A stretch of DNA of 64,000 bases from Fallopia convolvulus (taxonomy: Eukaryota > Streptophyta > Magnoliopsida > Caryophyllales > Polygonaceae): contig OZ024726.1 of assembly GCA_964016875.1 (NCBI GenBank), positions 29,439,503 to 29,503,502 of the forward strand. Direction: 5' to 3'. Below the pieces are notes generated by a model. It did no database searches. It was not told the origin of the DNA and was given only the letters and a program-made list of their open reading frames with translations. The translations under genes and the position numbers were made by a program. Below, in pieces: positions 1 through 11,610 of the stretch (position 1 is its first letter; every line of letters begins with the position of its first letter).

Positions 1-15
1 GATTCTATCAATGAG

Positions 16-1478
16 ATGGAAGGAATTCAAACTACTCATAGTCATGTAGGAAATCCTGAAAATCACGAGATCAATGAAGAAGCAAATAACCATGGCGCTG
101 GAAACAATGATGGAGTTGGAAACAATGATGGAGCTGGGAACGTAGATGGAGTTGGGAATATAGATGGAGTTGAACAAGGTTCCGAGAATACCAACGGCAA
201 CCCTGGTACTTCCGAAGAAGGAGGAGTAGGAGGAGGCGATTCTGATGTCATCATGGAGCTCCGTGCAACAATGATCGCCCTTCAAAAGGACCTGGAAAGC
301 CAGAAGGAGGCTAACGCTAAATTCACCGAGGTATATGAAAAGCAAATTGAAACTTTGACTAATGAACGCAATCTGCTTCGATCTCAGGTACAATCAGTTC
401 CCACCCGACCGCGCGGAACTGACGTGGTAGAAGGAGTTGCCAAACGATTGGACATGGATGATCCAAGCCTCGTAACACCTGATGTCGTCAGACCGGTAAC
501 TGGGTGTCAGGTAAATGGTAATTCATTAAGGGCGGTACGAGAAGATGCTGAGGTTTCCCAATTACGGGAACACCTCAAAGCTCTAGAGGACCGGATCACT
601 CAGGTCCCAGGGGCACCTCAACCGATAGCAATGGAAAGAAGGGATGGCTACACCGACTCTCCCTTCGTGCCCGCTATCACAAGAATCGACATTTCCCGAA
701 AATATCACGTCCCCGACGTACCCAAGTACAAAGGGGTAATAGATCCTGATCAACACATAGCTGCATTCAAGCAGGTTATGAACATTAGCACAGTCCCTTT
801 TGATATGATGGAGATTGTTATGTGCCGTTGGTTCGGGAACACGTTATCCGGACCCGCACTCAATTGAAATTCGCATTTACATCTTGGAAGCATTTCATCT
901 TTTGTTGAGTTGATTGACAAGTTCAAGATGAGATTTGCAAGCAGTCGACACGTTAAGAAACGATCAAGCGACTTATACCGCATGGTTCAAAAATAGGGTG
1001 AATCTTTGAAGACCTTCCTCAACCGTTACAACGAGGACTAGTGACAATTGAGGGATGCGATGCCGCTACAGCCGTGGAACCATTCCGAAGTGGCATATCG
1101 GTTTGTAATCCTAAGTTGTATCGTGAGTTAACTAAATATCCTTGTTCAAATTTCGATGAAGTGCAGGTGAAGGCGTTAGCACATGTGCGATTGGAGGAAG
1201 AAGATCTCTTTGTTGAAACAGCAATCAGCCCTCACCGACCAGACCGAAGACAAGGAAGGAAAGAACCTAGATATGCTCCATATTCCACTGCATCCCCTGC
1301 CAAAACAACCGTCAATACAACATTTGCCAGGCAAGGTGAAAGATATGAAAGCCCTAGGCTGCCTCCCAGACTTTCCCATTACAACTTCTGTGTAGACGCA
1401 ACGGAGGTAGTTCGAACTCTCAACAGCATGGGGGATGCTGTCAAATGGCCTCGAAAGAGTAATGTGCCTTCGCATTAG
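16..1478 (+). pseudogene. gag: gag of the Tat-lineage element, broken
   Basis: Encodes the capsid-forming Gag protein. The first 283 codons give an acidic, Asn/Gly-rich N-terminus with a short degenerate repeat of about 6-9 residues (NNDGVGN-type, about residues 24-52). A predicted coiled coil (about 80-125) follows, and then the start of the retrotransposon gag domain (from about residue 225: YHVPDVPKYKG). TGA at about 865 ends the frame. The same frame continues the gag fold (FVELIDKFKMRF, then GESLKTFLNRYNE) through one more stop, and 1041-1478 holds the end of the domain (AVEPFRSGI). The true start may lie upstream of the window edge. No zinc knuckle was recognised. Confidence 0.75.
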
Positions 1479-1544
1479 AAAGACAAGTCTAGATGGTGTG
1501 ACTTCCACTTCGATCATGGTCACCGAAGGGACGAATGTATCGCG

Positions 1545-2309
1545 TTGCGGAAGGAGGTGAGCGAATTATTGCACAGGGGGTATCTTAAGGATTTAATATC
1601 AGAAAAAGCGAAGGAGCAGTTAGAGCACAACAAAGGGAAATCTAGTCCTCCTCCACCTCTGAAGCATACTGGAGTAATTAACGTCATCACCGAGGGATCA
1701 GAAATTTGTGGCATAACGTATGCCACAGCTAAAAGAATCGCAAGGGACACTAGGAGAGAATGTCCCAGAGCTCCTTCGCGAACGGGTCTCGACGTGCTGC
1801 CAATTACCTTCGACGATGCCGAAGAAGAGGAAGTTCACCATGACTGTCTAATAATTTCTTTAACGATAGCCAACTTTCTTGTTAAAAGAATATTAGTTGA
1901 TAATGGAAGCTCCACTAACTTGCTCGTGTTGGATGCCTTGTACAGTTTAGGTCTTGGGATGGATGACATTGTCAAGAAGTCTACGACTTTAGTAGGTTTC
2001 AGTGGCGAGTCGCGCAACACGTTGGGAGAAATATCCTTGCCAACCATCGCAAGAGGAATAAACAACCAGGTAAAATTTCAAGTACTTGATTGCCCTTCAC
2101 CCTTTAATGTCATTTTGGGCAGGACATGGATCCACGGGATGAGGGCAATCCCTTCCACTTACCATCAATATGTGAAGTTCCCGACGCCATGGGGAGTTCA
2201 AGAAATCAAGGGGGAACAAAAATTAGCAAGGGAATGCTACTCCGTGACGATGAGAGCAACGACTTCTAAGAACTTACAACTTGAAATGGGGAAGAAGTCG
2301 TCAGACTAG
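1545..2309 (+). pseudogene. retropepsin-like aspartic protease of the Tat element
   Basis: Polyprotein-processing protease. The active-site loop reads LVDNGSSTNLL at about residues 117-127, that is Asp-Asn-Gly in place of the commoner Asp-Ser/Thr-Gly. The second conserved hydrophobic-Gly stretch (NVILGRTWIHGMRAIPSTYHQ) follows about 70 residues later, as in plant Ty3/gypsy proteases. The N-terminal ~100 residues are the linker from gag. It is separated from RT by a stop at 2307 and about 110 bases. Asn in the active-site triplet may be a lineage variant rather than a mutation, so protease activity is not judged from it. Confidence 0.75.
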
Positions 2310-2422
2310 CAATTAAAGGACTGTAGAACAACCACTTACTACGTAAAGCCGGAGATGCCAGAACTTGAAGAAGTAGCTCTCGATCCACTTAATCAGTCAA
2401 GAAAATTAAAATAGAAGCAGAT

Positions 2423-4166
2423 TTGGAGCCAACTTTACGTAAACAATTAGTGGAGTTTCTACGGTCTTACAGTGATTGCTTTGCGTGGTCAAACGAGGAT
2501 ATGGTGGGCATTGATCCTAATGTGATCACACATGCCCTCAATGTCAATAAGAAGGTGCCACCAGTGAAGCAGAAAAGGCGTAAGTTTGCACCCGAACGGA
2601 ATCAGGTAATCAATGATGAGGTAAAATCCTTGCTTGAGTCTGGAAAAATTAGAGAGGTAAAATATCCTGATTGGCTTGTGAATGTGGTAGTCGTAAAAAA
2701 GAAAAAACGGTAAGTGGCGCGTTTGCGTGGATTTTACCGATTTAAATAAGGCATGCCCTAAAGATTTGTTCCCTTTGCCTCATATCGATGCAATGGTGGA
2801 TGCAACAGCGGGGCATGAGCTTTTAACTTTCATGGATGCGTTCAGTGGATACCATCAGATAATGATGCATCCCAACGATCAAGAAAAAAGCGCATTCGTA
2901 ACCAATCAAGGAACTTATTGTTACAAAGTTATGCCCTTCGGGTTAAAAGACGCAGGTGCTACTTATCAGAGATTGGTTAATAAGTTGTTTCAGGAAAAAC
3001 TGGGGGATACAATGGAAGTGTACATTGACGACATGCTAGTCAAGTCGTTGAAGGCAGAGGACCATATTACCCACGTGAAGGACGCGTTCCAGATCCTACA
3101 GAGCTACAAAATGAAACTAAATCCAACCAAATGCTCTTTCGGAGTAACATCAGGGAAGTTCCTCGGATACATAGTAACGCAAAGAGGAATTGAGGCGAGT
3201 CCAGACCAGATCAAGGCCATAATGGAGCTACAATCACCAAAATGCGTCAAAGACGTCCAGAAACTAACAGGGCGAATAGCTGCATTGAACCGATTCATAT
3301 CTCGATCCTCGGACAGAAACAAGTTGTTCTACGATGTCTTGAAGAAGAACAAGTCATTTGAATGGATGGAAGCACATGAAGAAGCTTTCAAAGAGTTGAA
3401 AAAATATTTATCTAACCCGCAGGTGCTTTCCAAACCCAAGCCAGATGAGAAGTTATATGTGTACTTGGCTGTGACTGAGGTAGTAGTGAGCGCCGTCTTG
3501 ATCTGAGAGGAGAATGGAGACCAATTGCCCATTTACTACGTAAGTAAAACCTTGCTTGATGTGAAAACCAGGTATTCACCCATGGAGAAACTTGTATTAT
3601 CTTTGGTAATGGCTTTAATAAAGTTATATCCTTATTTTGAAAGTCATGCTATCATCGTGAGGACTAACTATCCAATGAAGAGTATCATGTCAAAGCCAAA
3701 ATTGTCAGGTCGATTAACAAGATGGTTGATCCACTTAAATGGTTACGACATCACTTACGAGCCAAGAACAGCGATGAAGTCTCAAGCCTTGGCGGATTTT
3801 GTGGTCGACTTCACTCCTACCACTTTGGAACAAGAGGATCAAGATGTGTTACATGTAACAGGTAACGACAAGTGGTTGATGCATACAGATGGAGTGTCAA
3901 ATCAAGTAGGCGTAGGACTGGGGGTAGTCCTGAAGTCGCCACAGGGGGATAGGATAGCCCAGGCGGTTCGATGTACGTTCAAAGCCACTAACAATGAAGC
4001 AGAATATGAGGCGCTTATAACAGGGTTACTTGTTGCTAAAGACTTGAACGTGCAAGAAATTGAGGTAATTTGTGATTCGTTACTTATTGTAAATCAAGTT
4101 ACGAACTCATATGCTGCCAGGGATTCAAAGATGAAGGCATACTTAGAAAAGGTTCAAAAATCATAA
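2423..4166 (+). pseudogene. pol: reverse transcriptase, RNase H and archaeal-type RNase H of the Tat element
   Basis: Three adjoining open stretches. 2423-2713 is the RT fingers region and ends in a frameshift within an A-rich run. 2727-3506 is the RT core, with the VDFTDLNKACPKD start, FMDAFSGYHQI, and the catalytic YIDDMLVKS. TGA at 3504-3506 interrupts the first RNase H at VVVSAVLI. 3525-4166 completes RNase H and then carries a second RNase H (HTDGVSNQVGVGLG, NNEAEYEALITGL, CDSLLIVNQV). That dual arrangement marks the Tat lineage. A frameshift near 4162 separates the last helix (HFEIKQVPRDANTQEDALD) from the rest. Confidence 0.88.
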
Positions 4167-4281
4167 AACATTTCAAGCATTTTGAGATAAAGCAAGTTCC
4201 TCGGGATGCTAACACGCAAGAAGACGCTTTAGACAACCTTGGATCCCAATCGACCCAAGAGAGTACGACAAGATACCTTTT

Positions 4282-5066
4282 GTGTACCTTGATGCGCCAT
4301 CCATAATCAAAGAAGCAGATATGTTCGAGATTCGAGATTCCGATGAAGATGCTTCGTGGGTAACTCCTTACTTAAGGTGGTTACGAGATGGAGTCCTACC
4401 AGATGGTAAAGAAGAAGCCCAACGACTTAAGGTAAAAGCTTCCACTTTCTCTATTAAGAATACAACATTCAGTTGGTGATGTCGACATCACGTTATCCTC
4501 AAGCCAATGGTCAGGCAGAAGCAGGCAATAAAGTAATCATCAATAAATTGAAGAAGCGTCTCAAGGAGGCAAAGGGAAGAGGGGCAGATGAGTTACCCCT
4601 TATTTTGTGGTCAGATCGAACGACTCTTAAGACTGCTATAGGCCATACGCCTTTTTCCTTGGTCTATGGATGTGAAGCCGTGTTACCGGTAGAAGTAACT
4701 TTGCCCACAATTCGATATGGACTTACTAACGAGGAGTCAAATCTACCTAACTTGTTACATCATCTGGACACGGTTGACGAGTTACGAGATGAAGCATCAG
4801 TTCGCATGGCGGCATATAGACAGGGGGTAGCTCAGAGTTACAACAAACGTGTTAATGCAAAGGCGTTTCAAGTGGGAGATTGGGTATTGAGGAAAGTCTT
4901 TCAAAACACGCAAGAATTAAATGTTGGCAAGTTAGGAGCCAATTCGGAAGGACCTTATCCAATCACGAAGATCGTAGGACAAGGAGCCTATGAGTTGATA
5001 TCATGTGATGGGAAGACGGTCCCCAGAAGCTGGAACGCGGTGAATTTGAAGCTATATCATTTTTAG
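4282..5066 (+). pseudogene. integrase remnant with internal deletion
   Basis: Strand-transfer enzyme, incomplete. 4282-4479 is the spacer between RNase H and integrase (DAPSIIKEADMFEI). At about 4465 the sequence jumps straight to the last part of the catalytic core (SRYPQANGQAEAGNKVI, containing the catalytic Glu), then TAIGHTPFSLVYGCEAVLPVEV. The C-terminal domain has the GPY-type motif (GPYPITKIVGQGAYEL). The HHCC zinc domain and both catalytic Asp residues are absent. This is a deletion, not a sequencing frameshift, because several hundred bases are missing between conserved blocks. Confidence 0.8.
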
Positions 5067-5408
5067 AACATGCAAAGTCAAAATAAGGTATACATCACAT
5101 ACTTCTCTCTTTTTACATTATATTGAATGAGAAATCTATCAAAAAAACCAAACTTCTCACAACATGTTGATCTTCATTCTTCAGTGGCAAACCTGTTTCA
5201 CCTGCAAAAAAGACAAAGAAAAACAGATCCAAAAACATAGACAAGTACAAAAGTATCATTAATAGCATAAACCCCTAAAAACCAACAAGGGGTAGAAATT
5301 GTCCACACTAAGGCCCTAAAACAAGCGGCCATACAAAATAGAGTGTTTAAACCCCAACATACTGGGGGTAGCGAAATGTTTAAAGAGATAAAAAGAAACA
5401 AGGGGAAA
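5067..5408. other. spacer between pol and the antisense gene of the Tat element
   Basis: AT-rich, non-coding on both strands. It separates the end of pol on the plus strand from the stop codon of the antisense gene and would hold the 3' ends of both transcripts. No hairpin or clear terminator was seen. Confidence 0.4.
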
Positions 5409-7184
5409 TCATTCCTTGGAAACTCCTTCGGCTAACTTCTGGTTCTCCATTTCCACTTGAGCCACCTCCTTGGCAACAGAAGCAATGTCGTCGACGACCG
5501 AGGATTTCTTAGCTGCAATCACTTCATCAGAGAACAAGCTCTCAAACAGCTCCCTTTCCTTCACTGCATCCCAGGAGGTGTGCTTCCCTGCTGCGAACTC
5601 CTCCATCATCTCCACCCGAGCTCGGCATGACCAATAGTCCGTGGTGTCCTCGACTTCCTTACCAAAAGCAGCTTCCCTACTTGAGGAAATCTCAAATTTT
5701 TCCTTCCATTCTTTGTACTCCTTTGATGCCTTTTCGAGGTTGGCCGACAGCTCACGCACTTTCTTCTCTAGAGCATTTTTCTCATGCCCCAGAATGGTAC
5801 TTCTGTCTTTTTCAAGTTGAAGGCTGATTTTGCTCTGAGCTAGTTGATCTGGAAAGTCCTTAAAAGCCTCGAAAACAGAGAGCGAAAGTTGAAAACCCTA
5901 GAAAACACGTAACAAGCTATCAGAAATCAAGACGCATTGAAGTAATACAGACTTGAAAAGAAAGTTGCTGAACAAGATACCTGCCACTGAGCTGCTTGTA
6001 TCTCGCCAAAGAATTCGGGTAAAGTGGACCCGTGACCTGAACCCTGGAGACAATCCTCTTGAAGAGGCATCAAAGACCTCAGGGACTTCTCCACATCCAT
6101 GTCCAGAGACATCATGGTGCTGGGAAGATCAGTCATGCGGGAGGAAGGGTTTTTCTTTGACGAAGAAACCTTTGGAGCATCACCTGCAGTTTTTGGAGGA
6201 GGAGCCACCACCAAAGACGTATCTGCGGTAGGAGATGTCTCCGCTTTCCTTTTCTTCCTGGCCTCAACTCTTTCCAAGGTAGATAACGCGACAGTGGATT
6301 TGGTAGTTCTCGAACCTAGCAACATGCAAGTAACGGGGTTAATGGACAACAAAGGCGTCAAAACAAGGAACAGAATGAAAAGAGAACTTACTCGACATCT
6401 CTGTGTCTTCAAGGTCTGTGAAGCACGCTTTCACCAGTTTGGAGTAGGATCTATCTTCCAGCGATAGGGCCTCTATATGGGAAATAACCTGGGATGATAC
6501 CTTACGAGGTTGAGGAGTTATAAGACTCTCTTCACAAAAGATCACCAGTGGTCAGACTTGAAAAAAGCGTAACGAGTACAAGAGGGAAACACTACCTGTT
6601 GGATGCCATCGAGTTTTCAGAAAAGACATAGCGACTCCCAAAGAAGATAGCTTTACGAAGAAGAACTTATCAGCCCAACCCCGATCAGACTTCGATATGT
6701 TAAAGATTAGGTCAGACTTATTTGTAAAGGTTTTCAAGGTCAAACGACCAGGACCACCTTTGGAAAGGCGATAATTCAGGAAAAAGTCAGCAGCTTTGAA
6801 AGAAAGACCATGAGAGGAACACAATTGGTCAACAGATAACAAGACCCTCCAAACTTGAGGAAGTAGGTGCCCAGGGGACACATTAAGAGTGGTCAAGAAA
6901 TCGACGACTAGTGGGGAAAAAGGAAAATGATGGCTGATACGAAAGGGGTACTCATACAAGCACACCCAATCGTCGGCATAAAAATCTGCACAGATACCGG
7001 GAGGAGGAGAGAATATTTCCGCATGAGAAGGGAAGCCCGCAGAGAAGGCGAAGATATGGGGATCTTCCGAGGTACTATCCCTCCGATGGTATGGGGTGAG
7101 AATTCTGGAAGAAATAAGGGAAGGAGGAATGGCGGTTTCGAGACAGTAGAGAGAGGGTTTTGGAGAGGAACTAGAAGTCGCCAT
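5409..7184 (-). pseudogene. antisense spliced gene of the Tat element (Transposase_28-like N-terminus, coiled-coil C-terminus)
   Basis: Reads against gag-pol between pol and the 3' LTR. ATG at 7184 opens a protein starting MATSSSSPKP. Residues of the first exon (DDWVCLYEYPF, FPFSPLVVDFL, HLLPQVWRVLLSVDQL, FKAADFFLNYRLSK) match the pattern of Pfam 'putative gypsy type transposon' (Transposase_28). Exon 1 probably ends at 6596 (CAG|GTAGT). Further exon-like pieces are about 6545-6384 (ending before GTAAGT), about 6315-5986 (Lys/Ser/Pro-rich), and about 5870-5409. The last encodes a Glu/Lys-rich predicted coiled coil and ends at a stop. Antisense ORFs here are known for Tat elements, but their function is not established. 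Whether it is intact or decayed cannot be decided without fixing the introns. Confidence 0.62.
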
Positions 7185-7380
7185 AATTGAAAAGGGAGGA
7201 GATGAAAGATGGAGAGGAAGGAGACGTACCTGGACACCAGAAAGCACAGTTGAAGTCTTGGAAGCTCATCATGACTGCAATAAATAAGGATTGATTGGAC
7301 GTGTCTATAATCGCTACAACTTCCGAGATATAAAATCAAAAACCCTAGGAAAGCGGTGGAGGGAATTTTCCCGGGTTTTT

Positions 7381-7387
7381 GAGGGGG
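7381..7387 (+). promoter_or_regulatory. polypurine tract of the Tat element
   Basis: GAGGGGG three bases before the LTR start TGTTGGG. This is the expected plus-strand priming site next to the 3' LTR. Confidence 0.6.
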
Positions 7388-7390
7388 TAT

Positions 7391-7908
7391 TGTTGGGCCT
7401 CTTCGAAATCCAGCCCAAAAGAAGCGTTGCAAGCCCAGAACAATTGGTCCGAGTAATTTAATAGAAAGGGAGGTCGATGAAGCAGTCAAAGCGAGGCTGA
7501 AATCTCGGATCCCATGATCACCATTCAACGGCTACCTCATTAATGACGGGGGTGAGATCGTCGGGATTTGCCAAACGTTTCAGCCAACGGTCGAAGTGGA
7601 GAAGGAAGTTATAAATAAGGATGAGGCAAGGATGAAAGGGACACATGAACACTCATACTCGAAATCACTTACAAGAGCTCAAGTCCATTCTGTCTAGTCA
7701 TTTTATTTCAAACATTCTCTTGTTCGCAAAATATTCATTTACGATCTAAATCATAATACAAATCCCACCATTATTCAGCTATTATCTTCTTGTCTTTTAT
7801 TTCGCTTTACCACTTGCTTGTAGCTTATAACGTGTTGCAAACTCTGTTTGGTTAGGATTCCCGCATCTTAGCAGGTAACGTGTTAGTGCGATTTCCCTGC
7901 CCAGAACA
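7391..7908 (+). repeat. 3' LTR of the Tat element
   Basis: About 518 bp, starting TGTTGGGCC directly after the polypurine tract and ending CCCAGAACA, which gives short inverted ends TGTT/AACA. A TATA box (TTATAAATAAG, 7609-7619) sits near the middle, as expected for the U3/R boundary. The right end is inferred from the CA and inverted-end match. The other LTR is outside the window, so the length could not be confirmed by comparison. Confidence 0.65.
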
Positions 7909-8992
7909 CCTTTTCAAGGAGGGAAGGAGTGGAAGTATGGAGATGGAAGGAGAAGAATAGAGGTTTTAAAGCTCCAAGGATGGAACGGGTACTAAGATCA
8001 ACCAAAACCCTAGGGGAATGTGAGGTTGCCACGTCGCTCTTTGTCTTCTTGGTAATAGATGCATGACTCTACTTAATTAGTAAAATCACGCGCGATGAAA
8101 AAAATCCATCTCTACCCTTAAAATTTTGAAATTCAAAAGTTGAGAAAAGGGACGGCCATAGATGAGTTTTTGAGGAATTATTAGGCTAGGATTAATTTTC
8201 AAGCGCGTCTCCCACAAAGCAACTACCTCCCCGCACCCGTTGACGTTGGCAGAAGATGAAAAAAAGCCTCAAGGAGCTAGGAATCCAACTGATCCTTGTG
8301 TGCTCAATTAAAGGTCATTGAAGAAGGTTCCTGAATGGTTATCTAACATGCTCATGTTTAATAAACTGTGATGTAATGAATGTAAAGGGTGATTAATGAT
8401 TCATTGTTTACGAATTGTAAAGTGTAGTATAAATATGAGTTCAAGCTCAGGGATAGGGCATATCCAATCACTATGTAATAAGCAATACTAGATATAAAGA
8501 AATACAAGGAAAATAAGGGAGAAATCCCATTTTTTTCTTTACAAAAATTGTTCTTGTCACTAGCTATGAAAAGACTCTTCTGAGTACCAATTGTCGCTAG
8601 ACCATCCTACGGTGAGAGGAGGCTCTAGTTGTTTGCGAAACACTAGTGACTTTTTGACCCAAACAATGATCTTTCTCATTGGATCTCTTCCCAAAAATGG
8701 TAGAGATCGATAAGATTCCAAGGACAATTTAAATGCCAACTAGGCTGATCTAGCCCTAGTTTGAACCGTGTTTTTTACACGACACCATTTCTACCATGCT
8801 CTTCCACCTCAACAACTCTCCTAATTGATTGAACATGTATATAGAGTTAATTAAATAATTGAGTATTAGTGAATCCATGTATGTATGCTTCATGTGCCTA
8901 TTCTCAAAATTCAATGGAAAAAAATACAAATTAATTTGCAGTACATTGGATAAACTATCAAAAAGGGTGTTGTAAGTGCTAAATATAGAAAC
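7909..8992. other. gene-free spacer with a possible LTR remnant and the GT47 3' UTR
   Basis: No ORF of note. About 8400-8790 resembles the inner half of an LTR (TATAAATATGAG near 8430, then pyrimidine-rich and short-inverted-repeat sequence), but no matching partner or TSD was found. Bases just below 8993 would be the 3' UTR of the glycosyltransferase gene. Confidence 0.3.
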
Positions 8993-10094
8993 TCAAGATA
9001 AGAGATTGAGGTTTAGGCGCCTCAACCACAGAGAATGAAGCATCATATGAATCAAATCAAATGGCTTGGCAGGCCTGTTAAGCGTGAAATGCCATTTAAC
9101 AGTCCTCAATCTCTTAACCATCCTTAAGTAGTGCCTGGTGGAGATGGCCTGGAGCGTGGTCTTGATGTGCAGGATGTCGGCCACTGGGATATGCACTGAG
9201 AACTTGGTCCAGTCGAGGACATCACTGAATGGAAGGGAGTAGTTGTCAGAGATGAGGACGGGGACACAGTCGGCATGGATAGCCTCCACCAGCCTAGGGC
9301 TAGCCACCTCGTAGCCGCTGGGGCAAAGGCAGAACTTGGCATCGCCCAAGAGCTTGAAGTAGTTTTTGTTCTTGGGGAGGTAGTCGTGCACCCGAATGTC
9401 GTCGTCCTTGTCCTTCCAATGTCGGAATAGAAGCCTTCGGACGTACCCGTGCGCCCCTCCGGAGAAGAAGGCAAGCGTTCTGCGCTGGCTTATGCGTACC
9501 CCCGACTTGGGCGGGCCTAGCTTCCCGACCGGGATGTTGACCTCCGGGATGGAGATGTCCCTCTCTGGCCGGAACCCTTCCGACGTGTTGGCGTTGCACA
9601 ACGCCCTTATCAGGCCCTTGAACAACTCTTGGTTTGCGTCGGAGACGTCTGGCGCCTGCACGTACGTACGTACAATTAATGAATTAATTAACAAAGACGT
9701 ACTCAAATCGATCAATCTATATGTATATTATGTACGTACCCAATCATGGCAAGAGAGCATGAAGTGGTCGGCGCCGCCACTCCGATTCCAGAAGGGGTGG
9801 TGCCGAGCAACGACGGTGACGTAGTCGAGCACCACCCGATGCAGCGGAGCTCTGGAGTAGGAGACGAGGGGGCGGTAGAGGTAATGCACCACGTTGGCAA
9901 TGCTCCACGGTAGGAAGAATGCATGGGCCTGGGTGGGATTTCGGGCTCGGAATCCGCTCAGCCCACTCTCCAGCTCCTCTATGAACTGCCCTTCTATTCC
10001 GTATATGTTGTTTACTGGGCCTTGGTGGACTAAAGGCTGCTCCCATTCCTTGTACACCCATATCTTAAACCTCTTCCTCATCTCCACGTGGCTC
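8993..10094 (-). CDS. GT47 exostosin-family glycosyltransferase, last two exons
   Basis: Golgi-type glycosyltransferase (CAZy GT47) of the plant exostosin-like group that includes xylogalacturonan xylosyltransferase. The donor and acceptor of this protein are unknown. The upstream exon is about 10094-9740, after an AACAG acceptor, and encodes FKIWVYKEWEQPLVHQGP...IYGIEGQF, HAFFLPWS and the end of SCHDW. The 84-bp intron 9739-9656 is GT-AG and rejoins exactly as HDW|APDVS, the family signature. The last exon carries LCNANTSEGF, ISIPEV, RRTLAFFSGGAHGYVR, FCLCPSGYEVASPRLVEAI and LPFSDVLDW. It ends at a normal family C-terminus (LHSLWLRRLN, stop at 8993). No stop or frameshift was seen in about 338 codons, so these exons look intact. 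The N-terminal anchor must be upstream. Confidence 0.85.
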
Positions 10095-10412
10095 CTGTTA
10101 ATATTTTATTTGTTAACATAATGGTTTTATTTGAAAATGTATTTATATGCATCAAATGGACATCAGTAATCAGTACGCGCTAATCACCCCCACCCGCATA
10201 AATGCTTTTATTCGAATCAAGTTGTTTACTCGAAGTGTGATGTAGGAAAATAAGAATAAAAATAGGGGATCTACTTCCAACACAATTTAATCACCTCTAT
10301 TATAAAAGAGCTTAGAATTCTATCACCACAAATATCATCAATATATTTTAATTGAATCTATCTATTGTATGTGTCGTCGTCTTATCTATGCCACATAAGC
10401 ATTTTCTTTTTT
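10095..10412. other. intron sequence of the GT47 gene before the copia insertion
   Basis: AT-rich, no coding potential. It begins with the splice acceptor of the exon at 10094 and runs to the copia target-site duplication. Confidence 0.5.
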
Positions 10413-10417
10413 CTATT
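10413..10417. repeat. target-site duplication (left) of the copia element
   Basis: CTATT, repeated at 15754-15758 just outside the other LTR. Confidence 0.85.
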
Positions 10418-10685
10418 TATAAACACTTGAGATTCAGAATATTAAATAATCTCAAGTGAGAAGATGAAACGAGATTATCATTCACACAATCGCCATAGGA
10501 AGAAACAAGCTCTGTATCTAGAGCATTCACTCGTAAGAAAGAAGCTACAATATAACAACCCTTTTATATCACGCTAACTAACTCTATTAACATGCGCATC
10601 TTCCTAAGCTAACATGCGCTACTTCTAGCATATACTTATTCACTCATTAAAACTATATGCTATAGTTCATATCCTATAGTTCATA
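10418..10685 (-). repeat. 3' LTR of the copia element
   Basis: 268 bp. In element orientation it starts TATGAAC and ends GTTTATA, that is TA...TA rather than TG...CA. It is preceded in element orientation by the polypurine tract GAGGGGGGGA (about 10686-10695). Confidence 0.9.
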
Positions 10686-10749
10686 TCCCCCCCTCAAGCT
10701 TGGTCGATGAGAAAACTAAACCAAGCTTGGAAGACAGAAATAGATGTTG

Positions 10750-11610
10750 TTATGCACCAAGTGGCTTAGTGAAAATGTCTGCCAATTGCATACTTGAACT
10801 AACATGAGCAATAGAGATGAAACCTTCTTGAACTTTATCTCTAACAAAATGACAATCTATATTGAGGTGCTTAGTCCTCTAATGGAAAACAGGGTTAGCA
10901 GCCAAGTGTTGAGCTGATTTGTTATCACAACAAAGAGAAATAGGCAGCATAGTACACACTCCAAGATCACGCAAGAGACCTTCTAACCAGACAACTTCAC
11001 TAGTAGTATAAGACATACTCCTATATTCACTTTCAGCTGAAGACTTTGAAACTGTTTTCTGCTTCTTGGTCTTCCAAGACACAAGTGAAGAGCCAAGAAA
11101 TACACAATATCTAGACAAAGATCGACATGTATAAGCACACCTTCCCCAATCAGCATCTGAATATGCTAAAAGCTGTAATGTAGAATCAGAAGGATAATAA
11201 AGAGCACAATTCAAGGTACCCTTGAGATATCTAAGCAAAAATAATGTTGTTGTCATATGTGGAACTCTAGGAGATTGTAAGAATTGGCTGAGCTGTTGAA
11301 CTGAATAGGAAATATCTAGTCGACTCAAGGTCAAATAGAGAAGACGACCCACTAACCGTCTATATGATTCAGGATCTTCTAGAACCTCTCCATCGTCTGG
11401 TCTCAAATGCAATCCCTTTTGTATAGGAAAGGTAGATACTTTGCAATCTGTCATTCCAATATCAGCCAACAAGTCTACAACATACTTCCTTTGATTCAGA
11501 AATAAACCATCAGAAGATCGAGCAATTTCAAGACCTAAGAAGTATCTTGCCAATCCTAGATCTTTAATTGTAAAGGCTTGATCAAGAGAATGCATGCTTA
11601 ACATAAGCAA
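10750..11610 (-). pseudogene. pol: copia RNase H, with one nonsense codon near the end
   Basis: C-terminal part of the copia polyprotein, which removes RNA from the RNA/DNA hybrid. The RT thumb end (FTIKDLGLARYFLGLEIARS) leads into RNase H: YSDADWGRC, SWKTKKQKTVSKSSAESEYRSM and CDNKSAQHLAANPVFH. A TAG at 10879-10881 ends this frame where family members continue with ERTKHI. The same frame then goes on (KHLNIDCHFVRDKVQ, ADIFTKPLG) to a natural TAA at 10750-10752. One point mutation therefore removes about 40 C-terminal residues. Confidence 0.85.

Larger units (their letters stand above)
1..7908 (+). mobile_element. Ty3/gypsy Tat-lineage LTR retrotransposon, 3' part, degenerate
   Basis: The window opens inside gag, so the 5' LTR and primer-binding site are outside it. 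In order: gag, aspartic protease, reverse transcriptase, a first RNase H, an archaeal-type second RNase H (typical of the plant Tat lineage), a truncated integrase, a gene region on the opposite strand, a G-rich polypurine tract and a 3' LTR starting TGTTGGGCC. The coding part is broken by several stop codons and frameshifts, and most of the integrase is missing, so this copy cannot move by itself. The Tat assignment rests on the second RNase H plus the antisense gene; the exact clade (Retand, Ogre or related) is not resolved. Confidence 0.88.

Noticed and set aside
7328..7337. TATA-like sequence that might drive the antisense gene of the Tat element
   Set aside because: The better TATA consensus reads on the plus strand, so it does not support a minus-strand promoter.
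6908..7528. 206-codon minus-strand ORF overlapping the antisense gene
   Set aside because: It overlaps the frame with Transposase_28-type motifs and crosses the LTR boundary; a shadow.
9124..9824. Several ORFs of 99-142 codons on both strands over the glycosyltransferase exons
   Set aside because: Shadow frames of the GC-rich GT47 exons; only the GT47 frame has family motifs and matching splice phase.
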